A stretch of 20,516 bases of DNA, taken from contig DPHE01000097.1 of NCBI GenBank assembly GCA_003521815.1, positions 794 through 21,309 of the forward strand. Reading direction: 5' to 3'. The notes below the pieces were generated by a model, which worked only from the letters and a program-made list of their open reading frames with translations, was not told the DNA's origin and ran no database searches. Made by a program: the position numbers and the translations under genes. This DNA is from Colwellia sp. (GTDB taxonomy: Bacteria; Pseudomonadota; Gammaproteobacteria; Enterobacterales; Alteromonadaceae). Shown here in pieces: positions 14,212 through 20,516 of this stretch (position 1 is its first letter; the number at the start of each line of letters is the position of its first letter).

Positions 14212-15462
14212 TTATTTAGCTTTCGATTTTTTTACTTTTTTCTTTGACTGCTTTTTTACTTTCGCTTTTTTTTGTGCGGTGGATAATTTTACTTTCGCTT
14301 TTTTATTCGCAACGCGTGATTCTTTGTGCTTCGGTCGTAATTCATCGATAACGCGGCGTTGTAATCGTTCATCTTGATAACGTTCTATTTTACCAACAAC
14401 CATCATGTCATGCGCTTCAGCTAATGATATTGCGGTACCTTTTAAACCCGCACGGCCTGTACGACCAATACGGTGAATATAGATATCAACCTTGCGCGGC
14501 AAATCAAAATTGATGACGTGGGTTATGTCATCAATATCTAAACCGCGAGCGGCAACATCAGTAGCAACTAGTATTTTTATGCCACCACTTTTGAAACGTG
14601 ATATTGATTTATTACGCTTGTCTTGTGGCATTTTTCCTTCAAGCCAAACACACGGTAATTCTTCACTGTATAATTTGCCTGATAAATATTGTACCGTTTC
14701 ACGTTTATTAGCAAAAACAACAATGCGCTCTACGCCTTCTTGTTTCAATATATTGACTAACAACTTAAATTTATGTTCTGAGTTATCAGCAAGATGTAAC
14801 CACTGGTGAATTTTGGCTTTTTCTTTTCTAGACGGAGATGATTCTAAAAACTCTGGCTCAGTTAATACTTCTTTAGCAAAACGAATAACCCCTGCGCCTT
14901 CTAATGTGGCAGAAAATAGCATGGTTTGTTTACGCCAACGAGCTTCACCAACAATACGATTTATGGCTTCACTAAAGCCCATATCCAACATGCGATCTGC
15001 TTCATCAAGTACTAAAATTTCAATTTCGCGTGCGTCAAATTGTTCATTTTCAATGTACTCTAACAAACGCCCAGGTGTAGCAACCAAAATATCAGTTGTA
15101 CTATTTAAAATATCATCATGACTACCATAATTTACACCGCCTGTGATTACGCCTGTTTTAATTTTAGTTAGCTTGGCTATTTGTTCGCTGTCTTGGCCTA
15201 TTTGAATGGCAAGCTCGCGTGTTGGTGTTAATATTAATACGCGAGGAAAACCCGGCTGTGTACGAGGGTAATCTAGTAAATGTTGAGCAATAGGTAATAA
15301 AAACGCTGCCGTTTTACCTGTGCCTGTTGGCGCAGAAGCAAGAATGTCTTTTCCTAGCATTGCTTGGGGAATAACCAATTCTTGAATAGAGGTCGGTTTT
15401 TTATAGCCAAGTTCTGTAACGCTGGCTAATAATTCTGAGTCGAGATCAAATTGCTCAAACAT
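14212..15462 (-). CDS. srmB: DEAD-box ATP-dependent RNA helicase SrmB
   Basis: SrmB is a DEAD-box helicase acting early in assembly of the large ribosomal subunit, important in the cold. In 416 residues I see the Q motif region FEQFDLDSELLASVTELGY with PTSIQ (residues 2-27), Walker A SAPTGTGKT (43-51), PTRELA (80-85), GGV, DEAD (153-156), SAT (184-186), ATDVAARGLDI and HRIGRTGR. The segments ARWRKQTMLFSATLEG and KKIHQW-like AKIHQWLHLADNSEHK, then AISLAEAHD and RVIDELRP, match SrmB specifically rather than RhlE or DeaD. A lysine-rich RNA-binding tail of about 40 residues ends the protein, shorter than in E. coli. fldB lies 101 bases upstream on the same strand, and a separate promoter is plausible. 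Confidence 0.93.
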   Translation of the reverse strand: MFEQFDLDSELLASVTELGYKKPTSIQELVIPQAMLGKDILASAPTGTGKTAAFLLPIAQHLLDYPRTQPGFPRVLILTPTRELAIQIGQDSEQIAKLTKIKTGVITGGVNYGSHDDILNSTTDILVATPGRLLEYIENEQFDAREIEILVLDEADRMLDMGFSEAINRIVGEARWRKQTMLFSATLEGAGVIRFAKEVLTEPEFLESSPSRKEKAKIHQWLHLADNSEHKFKLLVNILKQEGVERIVVFANKRETVQYLSGKLYSEELPCVWLEGKMPQDKRNKSISRFKSGGIKILVATDVAARGLDIDDITHVINFDLPRKVDIYIHRIGRTGRAGLKGTAISLAEAHDMMVVGKIERYQDERLQRRVIDELRPKHKESRVANKKAKVKLSTAQKKAKVKKQSKKKVKKSKAK

Positions 15463-15505
15463 AAGGGATTTTCACTAAGTTGGGAGTTTTCTATAGATGG
15501 CGATA

Positions 15506-15533
15506 ATTATAGTGCTTTTAATCACAGCTGTAA
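15506..15533 (-). promoter_or_regulatory. Possible sigma70 promoter of srmB
   Basis: On the - strand a perfect TATAAT (complement of 15506-15511) sits 16 bases after TTACAG (complement of 15528-15533), a poor -35 box. It lies 43 bases before the srmB start codon. The -10 box is convincing and the -35 is not, so this is tentative. Confidence 0.35.
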
Positions 15534-15563
15534 CTATATTATCGCGTTGAATAATCTACTGCT

Positions 15564-16079
15564 TTATTTTTCACTGTACTCAATTAAAACTTGTTCACAC
15601 CATTGATCGATACGATCCTCACTGAGATCATATTGATTGTCTTCATCAAGTGATAAACCAACAAAAAATTCGTTGTCTTCAGTTAATGCTTTTGATGCAG
15701 CAAATTCATAGCCTTTATTTGGCCAATAACCAATCAGTTGTGCACCTTGTGCTATTACCTGTTCATGTAACATACCCAGTGCATCCTGAAACCAATCGGT
15801 GTAACCTATTTGATCACCCATACCATATAAGGCAACTGTTTTGTCGCTAAGGTCTAAGGTATTAATATCTAGCCAAACAGATTCCCAGTCTTCTTGTATT
15901 TGGCCATAATCCCAAGTAGAGATACCAAAAATAATAAAGTCATAATCAAGACAGTCAGCCAGCGCCACCTCTTTTAAATTGTGCAGTTCAACTAGATCAC
16001 CTCCTATGACTGCTTGAATTTTTTCAGCTGCGATTTCGGTATAACAAGTGGTAGAGCCGTAGAATAAACCAATTTTCAT
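15564..16079 (-). CDS. fldB: Flavodoxin FldB
   Basis: FldB is a small FMN protein carrying single electrons in the cytoplasm; in E. coli it belongs to the SoxRS regulon. The 171-residue product matches the 173-residue E. coli protein along its length: MKIGLFYGSTTCYTEIAAEK with the FMN-phosphate loop GSTTCYTE (residues 8-15), STWDYGQIQEDWESVW, VALYGMGDQIGYTDWF, DALGMLHEQV, GYWPNKGYEF, FVGLSLDEDNQYDLSEDRI and WCEQVL. The last motifs separate FldB from FldA. It is divergent from dsbC. In E. coli fldB stands beside xerD-dsbC-recJ, and here that order is kept apart from the missing xerD. Confidence 0.94.
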   Translation of the reverse strand: MKIGLFYGSTTCYTEIAAEKIQAVIGGDLVELHNLKEVALADCLDYDFIIFGISTWDYGQIQEDWESVWLDINTLDLSDKTVALYGMGDQIGYTDWFQDALGMLHEQVIAQGAQLIGYWPNKGYEFAASKALTEDNEFFVGLSLDEDNQYDLSEDRIDQWCEQVLIEYSEK

Positions 16080-16170
16080 TAAAGTTTGCCTAAAAACAGT
16101 GGAAGTACATAATTACTGAAGATTTTAACAAAATCATTTAGTACAATTCAATTCAATGTTGCAAAATTTC

Positions 16171-16197
16171 AACAACGATTGTAATTTCATCGTTGTT
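16171..16197. promoter_or_regulatory. Inverted repeat in the fldB-dsbC divergent region
   Basis: AACAACGAT (16171-16179) and ATCGTTGTT (16189-16197) form perfect 9-bp arms around a 9-nt spacer. No T-run adjoins it. Placed about 92 bases from fldB and 125 from dsbC, it could be an operator for either. It does not resemble a SoxS or OxyR site that I can recognise. Confidence 0.35.
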
Positions 16198-16321
16198 ACA
16201 ACGGTCAGTATTATTGATAAATACACGTTCCTCTGATTATGAGTCGCTCAGGCTTACTGAAACGAGCATCTTCAAATAGAGCGGGTAGATAGTCGCTAAC
16301 GGAAAAAATTAGGAATAAAGT

Positions 16322-17125
16322 ATGTTTAAAAAAGTGTTGATTGTTAGTAGTTTTATCATTACTGCAATGGGTGTTTTCTTCTCTATCAATGAGCCAGCTG
16401 TTGCTAATAACTCAACAGTACCCAATACCATCGTTACATTAGCAGAATTAGATCTCACCCAATTAAATATTGATATCCTCAAAGCAAAAATTAAAGCTAA
16501 ATTAGGCTTAACGGTTATTAAAGTTGAAAAAACGCCTGTTCCAGGAATAGCTTTATTGATAACTGATCAAGGCTTATTTTACTCAAGCTATGATGGAAAT
16601 TACTTTATTCAAGGCAAGGCTTATAGTTTAGTCAACGCGGTAACTGATCTAGCAGAACAAAGTTTAGCTAAAATACGCTTAGAAGGCATGGAAACATTTA
16701 AAGACGATATGATCGTTTATAAAGCTGAAGATGAAAAATATGTAGTGACGGTTTTTACTGACATCACGTGTGGTTATTGTCGTAAAATGCATAAAGAAAT
16801 GGATGATTACAATATGCGTGGTATCACTTTTCGTTATCTAGCTTATCCTCGTTCGGGTATTAAAGACCGTCTTGGTAATTATACTGATGGCTTTAAAGAC
16901 TTACGCTCGGTATGGTGTGGTGAAGATCCTGCTGCAGCGATGACCGATGCTAAAAATAGCAAAAGTATTGATTATAATGTTTGTGATAAACCGATTGAAG
17001 GTCAGTTTGATTTTGGTCGTCAAGTGGGTGTTAATGGCACACCGGCTATTATTTTATCAACGGGTATGATGGTACCAGGTTATCAACCGCCTGCTCAATT
17101 AGAGCAATTATTAAAGACGCTGTAG
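16322..17125 (+). CDS. dsbC: Thiol:disulfide interchange protein DsbC
   Basis: DsbC is a periplasmic V-shaped dimer that rearranges wrong disulfide bonds and is kept reduced by DsbD. The 267-residue precursor starts with a signal peptide (residues 1 to about 28: MFKK, a hydrophobic run, then a VANN-like cleavage zone). The N-terminal dimerisation domain follows. The thioredoxin domain has the active site TDITCGYCRKMHKEM (Cys150, Cys153), a second cysteine pair (Cys199 and Cys221) matching the structural disulfide, and cis-proline 241 in NGTPAI. AGGAATAAAGT before the ATG provides a ribosome-binding site. recJ starts 32 bases after the stop, the same order as in E. coli. Confidence 0.95.
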   Translation: MFKKVLIVSSFIITAMGVFFSINEPAVANNSTVPNTIVTLAELDLTQLNIDILKAKIKAKLGLTVIKVEKTPVPGIALLITDQGLFYSSYDGNYFIQGKAYSLVNAVTDLAEQSLAKIRLEGMETFKDDMIVYKAEDEKYVVTVFTDITCGYCRKMHKEMDDYNMRGITFRYLAYPRSGIKDRLGNYTDGFKDLRSVWCGEDPAAAMTDAKNSKSIDYNVCDKPIEGQFDFGRQVGVNGTPAIILSTGMMVPGYQPPAQLEQLLKTL

Positions 17126-17157
17126 TGTCCAATTAAGTCATTTAAAAATACTTATTT

Positions 17158-18951
17158 ATGAATAAAAAAATTATTCGCCGCAAAAAAGTGGCTACTGAGC
17201 ATTTACCTAACACTATACCCGAAAGTATTAGGCAAATTTATGCTAGCAGAGGCGTTGAATCTGTGCAGCAACTTGAGCTTAAAGTCAGTAATTTACAGGG
17301 TCTTAATTTAAAAAAAACCACTAATAATGAGGCGTTAAAAGGTTTGGATGATGCTTGTCAGCTATTACATGCGGCCTTAATTAATAATACTAATATTATT
17401 ATTGTGGGTGACTTTGACGCGGATGGCGCGACTAGTACCGCGCTGATGATGGTTGCCTTAACCTTAATGGGTAGTGTTAATCATTCATTCTTAGTGCCAA
17501 ATCGGTTTGAATATGGTTATGGTTTAACGCCCGACATAGTTGAGGTTGCTGCTAAGCAAGATGGACAACTGTTAGTAACCGTTGATAATGGTATTAGCTG
17601 TGTTGCTGGTGTAAACCGTGCTAAAGAGCTTGGTTTACAAGTGCTTGTCACTGATCATCATTTGCCCGGCCATGAACTTCCCAAGGCTGATGCCATTGTT
17701 AATCCCAACCAAGTCGGTTGTCCATTTCCGAGTAAGTCACTTGCAGGTGTAGGTGTTGCTTTTTATTTGATGTTAGCACTAAGAAGTTATCTTAGAGATA
17801 AAAATCACTTTGTTGATCACAAAATTAACGAACCCAATATTGCACAATTATTAGATTTGGTTGCCTTAGGTACAGTCGCTGATGTGGTGTCACTTGATGC
17901 TAATAATCGAATTTTAGTTGACCAAGGTCTAAAGCGTATTCGCGCAGGTCAAACGCGTCCTGGTATTCAAGCTCTAATAGAAGTTGCCAATAAAAACCAA
18001 CAACGCTTGGTCGCTTCAGATTTTGGCTTTGCTTTAGGGCCAAGAATAAATGCCGCAGGGCGTTTAGATGATATGTCGTATGGTATTAATTGTTTACTAG
18101 CGCCAGATCTAGCAAGTGCCCGTGCTATGGCATCAGATCTTGACGATTTAAATAAAGCACGCCGCGAAATAGAGCAGGGCATGCAAGCTGAAGCGGAAAC
18201 TATTTTTAAACAGCTTGATTTCTCAGTAGATAACTTACCTAATGCTATCGCCTTATATCAAGAAGACTGGCATCAAGGTGTTATTGGTATTGTTGCTGGG
18301 CGATTAAAAGAAAAATTTCATCGTCCCTGTATTGTTTTTGCTAAAGGTAGCGACGATGACTCAATTACGGCTGAGCAGCAAGAAATTAAAGGCTCAGCTC
18401 GCTCAATTCCCGGTCTGCATATTCGTGACTTGTTAGAGCATATCGATAGTCAGAACCCCAATTTAATTCTCAAATTTGGTGGTCATGCAATGGCGGCTGG
18501 TTTGTCAATCAAACACAAAAACTTTGAAAAATTTCAAAGGTTATTTAATGACTTAGCAGGGAAATGGCTCAAAGCTGAAGATTTACAGAGTATTATATTA
18601 TCAGATGGTGAGTTGGCAATTAACCATTTAACACTAACGTTTGCTGAGCAGCTACGAGAAGCAGGTCCTTGGGGACAAAACTTTCCTGAGCCATTATTTG
18701 ATGATATTTTTACTTTGGTGCAGCAACGTATTGTTGGCGAAAAACACCTTAAACTGATGGTAGAAAAGCAGGGTGAAGTATTTGATGGTATCGCCTTTAA
18801 TATTGATGTTAAGGCGTGGCCCAATGCACAAGCAAAAAAAGTACATTTAGCTTATCGATTAGATGTTAATGAGTTTCGTGGTAAACGTACGGTACAATTA
18901 ATGGTAGCCAACATGACTGTTGCTGACCAACTTATAACTGAAAATCAATAA
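17158..18951 (+). CDS. recJ: Single-stranded-DNA-specific exonuclease RecJ
   Basis: RecJ degrades single-stranded DNA 5' to 3' in RecF-pathway recombination, mismatch repair and base excision repair. The 597-residue product (E. coli 577) carries the DHH phosphoesterase motifs: GDFDADGATSTAL (metal residues Asp85, Asp87, Asp89), TVDNGI (141-146), VTDHHLPG (Asp166, His167, His168), ALGTVADVV and LGPRINAAGRLDD, followed by the DHHA1 motif FGGHAMAAGLSI (440-451) and an OB-fold C-terminus. It is co-directional with dsbC, and the next gene starts 6 bases after its stop. Confidence 0.97.
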   Translation: MNKKIIRRKKVATEHLPNTIPESIRQIYASRGVESVQQLELKVSNLQGLNLKKTTNNEALKGLDDACQLLHAALINNTNIIIVGDFDADGATSTALMMVALTLMGSVNHSFLVPNRFEYGYGLTPDIVEVAAKQDGQLLVTVDNGISCVAGVNRAKELGLQVLVTDHHLPGHELPKADAIVNPNQVGCPFPSKSLAGVGVAFYLMLALRSYLRDKNHFVDHKINEPNIAQLLDLVALGTVADVVSLDANNRILVDQGLKRIRAGQTRPGIQALIEVANKNQQRLVASDFGFALGPRINAAGRLDDMSYGINCLLAPDLASARAMASDLDDLNKARREIEQGMQAEAETIFKQLDFSVDNLPNAIALYQEDWHQGVIGIVAGRLKEKFHRPCIVFAKGSDDDSITAEQQEIKGSARSIPGLHIRDLLEHIDSQNPNLILKFGGHAMAAGLSIKHKNFEKFQRLFNDLAGKWLKAEDLQSIILSDGELAINHLTLTFAEQLREAGPWGQNFPEPLFDDIFTLVQQRIVGEKHLKLMVEKQGEVFDGIAFNIDVKAWPNAQAKKVHLAYRLDVNEFRGKRTVQLMVANMTVADQLITENQ

Positions 18952-18957
18952 GCACTC

Positions 18958-19677
18958 ATGCTTGAAAAAACACTCTCAACAATTGAATTACCACAATTAG
19001 CGTTAGCTTTTATCCCAGTTTTAGTGGTCTTGTTTATTCAGTTTAGTTGGGCATTACCACAAAAAAGAACACTACACGCACTGGTTCGTATGTTGGTACA
19101 ACTATTGTTAGTAGGATTTTTTCTCGGATATATATTTGAGTCAAATAGTGCGTGGTTAGTTTTACTATTATTGATTATTATGGTGATATTTTCTAGTTGG
19201 ATAGCATTAAATAATATCAAAGCACCTAAGCGACAACTTTTCCAACGTGCGGTATTGGCTACTTCAGTTAGTGGTATTTTAACATTACTTATCATCACCC
19301 AAGGTGTTTTACAACTATCTCCTTGGTATCATGCACAAACACTTATTCCTCTTGCTGGTATGGTGTTCGCTAGTAGTATGAACAGTATTAGCTTATCAGG
19401 TGAACGTTTTTACGCTGAATTGGATAACAAGGTTAGTTATGAACAGGCTCGAAATACTGCTTTTCAAGCATCAATGATCCCCAATGTAAATGCACTTTTA
19501 GCCGTTGGGATTGTTTCTTTACCTGGTATGATGACAGGGCAAATTCTCTCGGGAATATCACCTTTTATTGCTGCAAGGTATCAAATAATGGTGATGTGTA
19601 TGATCTTTGCTTCGGCAGGTATTTCCTCAGCTTACTTTCTTTATTTAGCTAAACCTAAAGTAAATTTGAAAAACTAA
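18958..19677 (+). CDS. fetB: ABC transporter permease of the FetB (YbbM) family
   Basis: E. coli FetB with the ATPase FetA exports iron and protects against oxidative stress. The 239-residue product is almost all membrane, with segments near residues 12-30, 41-60, 64-83, 95-115, 125-145, 176-200 and 206-232. Family marks are SPWYHAQTLIPLAGMVFASS and VSLPGMMTGQILSGISPFIA followed by ARYQIMVM. It starts 6 bases after recJ and should share its transcript. No ABC ATPase gene is adjacent: the next gene is convergent. The family (UPF0014) is clear; the transported substrate here is inferred from E. coli only. Confidence 0.87.
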   Translation: MLEKTLSTIELPQLALAFIPVLVVLFIQFSWALPQKRTLHALVRMLVQLLLVGFFLGYIFESNSAWLVLLLLIIMVIFSSWIALNNIKAPKRQLFQRAVLATSVSGILTLLIITQGVLQLSPWYHAQTLIPLAGMVFASSMNSISLSGERFYAELDNKVSYEQARNTAFQASMIPNVNALLAVGIVSLPGMMTGQILSGISPFIAARYQIMVMCMIFASAGISSAYFLYLAKPKVNLKN

Positions 19678-19717
19678 TCTAAAATTTTCTATTAAAAGTA
19701 ACTTCACTAATAAATAA

Positions 19718-19749
19718 ATAAACGTAGATGATTACTCATCTACGTTTAT
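19718..19749. terminator. Bidirectional terminator between fetB and the acetoacetyl-CoA reductase gene
   Basis: Perfect 14-bp arms (19718-19731 and 19736-19749) surround a TTAC loop; the core is AACGTAGATGA against TCATCTACGTT. It lies between convergent genes, 41 bases after fetB and 32 bases after the - strand gene. The - side continues TTTATTTATTAG, a T-rich tail; the + side is less T-rich. Confidence 0.75.
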
Positions 19750-19780
19750 AATATAAAGTTATCATGCGATAATTTTATAT

Positions 19781-20503
19781 TTAGTACATGTGCTGACCAC
19801 CATTAATAGATAAGGTAGAGCCAGTACAAAAACCTGCTTCATCAGCTACTAAAAATAATACAGAACGAGCAATATCTTCTGGTTCGCCCAAACGTCCTAC
19901 TGGTATTGTTTTAACAATTTTTGCTAAAACGTCTTTAGGTACAGCACGAACCATATCTGTTGCAACATAACCTGGTGCAATCGCATTGACGGTAATACCT
20001 TTCGCCGCGCCTTCTTGTGCTAATGCTTTAGTAAAGCCATGGATACCAGATTTAGCTGCTGCATAATTTACTTGACCATATTGGCCAGCTTGGCCATTCA
20101 CCGAGCCTATATTTACAATACGTCCAAATGAGCGTTCTCTCATACCTTCAATAACAGCACGACAGGTATTGAAACAAGAAGATAAATTAGTTTGAATCAC
20201 TTTATTCCATTTATCAAAGTCCATTCTGTGCATGGTGCCATCTCTTGTAATACCGGCATTATTTACAAGAATTTCGATAGGTCCAACTGTCGACTCTATA
20301 TCATTAATACTTTTAGTTACGCTGTCGAAATCACTGACATCAAATTTAGATGTTTGGATACCTGTTCGCTCTGTAAACTCTTGAGCTGCTTGATCATTAC
20401 CAGCATAGTTCGCTATTACAGTATAACCATTCTCTTTCAACATAACGCTAATAGACTCGCCTATTCCACGTGTTCCGCCTGTTACTAATGCAATACGTCC
20501 CAT
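19781..20503 (-). CDS. phaB: Acetoacetyl-CoA reductase (NADPH), PhaB/PhbB type
   Basis: PhaB reduces acetoacetyl-CoA to (R)-3-hydroxybutyryl-CoA, the monomer for polyhydroxybutyrate. The 240-residue short-chain dehydrogenase has the nucleotide-binding TGGTRGIG (residues 8-15), NNAG (81-84), and the catalytic Ser134, Tyr147 and Lys151 in GSVNGQAGQYGQVNYAAAKS. NAGITRDGTMHRM and the terminal INGGQHMY are typical of PhaB and separate it from FabG, though FabG cannot be fully excluded. The start is supported by AAGGAG (complement of 20511-20516) 7 bases upstream, at the very edge of the window. Partners such as phaA or phaC would lie beyond the right end. Confidence 0.88.
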   Translation of the reverse strand: MGRIALVTGGTRGIGESISVMLKENGYTVIANYAGNDQAAQEFTERTGIQTSKFDVSDFDSVTKSINDIESTVGPIEILVNNAGITRDGTMHRMDFDKWNKVIQTNLSSCFNTCRAVIEGMRERSFGRIVNIGSVNGQAGQYGQVNYAAAKSGIHGFTKALAQEGAAKGITVNAIAPGYVATDMVRAVPKDVLAKIVKTIPVGRLGEPEDIARSVLFLVADEAGFCTGSTLSINGGQHMY

Positions 20504-20516
20504 AATTATACTCCTT

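Noticed and set aside
14093..14377. Open frame on the + strand rich in Phe
   Set aside because: It is the antisense of the lysine-rich SrmB tail (AAA/AAG codons read as TTT/CTT).
16239..16292. Short frame MSRSGLLKRASSNRAGR upstream of dsbC
   Set aside because: Only 17 codons, no clear ribosome-binding site and no known leader peptide; probably chance.

Overview
The window reads as ordinary chromosome from a low-GC marine gammaproteobacterium of the Alteromonadales, with Colwellia or Thalassotalea as the best guess. The reasons are AT-rich codon use and intergenic DNA, FldB, SrmB, TruC, YqcC and DsbC proteins that resemble the enterobacterial ones throughout, and families typical of Vibrio, Shewanella and Colwellia (DUF3549, DUF3301, the TIGR03545/TIGR03546 pair). 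The genus is inferred from gene content and style, not from a database match. I see no rRNA, tRNA, CRISPR array, prophage or transposase gene.

Layout. 1-713: 3' part of mlaA (outer-membrane lipid asymmetry lipoprotein) with its own terminator. 842-3222: ribH-nusB-thiL-pgpA on the + strand (riboflavin, antitermination, thiamine, phosphatidylglycerol), closed by a terminator. 3313-3852: hpf (ribosome hibernation) behind a structured leader, with its own terminator. 3910-6537, - strand: DUF3549 and DUF3301 genes, then a DUF805-like membrane protein. 6649-7807, +: yqcC and truC with overlapping ends. 7804-8619, -: an alpha/beta hydrolase whose stop codon overlaps that of truC. 9049-10011, -: transaldolase. 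10446-11228, +: yaaA (peroxide stress). 11353-13751, +: the uncharacterised TIGR03546-TIGR03545 pair. 14212-16079, -: srmB and fldB. 16322-19677, +: dsbC-recJ-fetB. 19781-20503, -: an acetoacetyl-CoA reductase (phaB) of polyhydroxybutyrate synthesis.

The genes are mostly housekeeping units rather than one pathway. Shared themes are envelope maintenance (MlaA, PgpA, the TIGR pair, DsbC), ribosome and RNA work (HPF, TruC, SrmB, NusB) and redox or oxidative stress (YaaA, FldB, DsbC).

I found no clearly new multigene system. The least explained items are: the TIGR03546/TIGR03545 two-gene unit; a hexanucleotide tandem repeat (AAAAAT x6) just upstream of the transaldolase start; a near-perfect 38-bp palindrome between tal and yaaA; a two-stem leader or small-RNA candidate before hpf; a 127-bp REP/MITE-like inverted element at 13883-14009; a fetB permease gene with no fetA beside it; and a dsbC-recJ neighbourhood that lacks the xerD gene found there in Escherichia coli.
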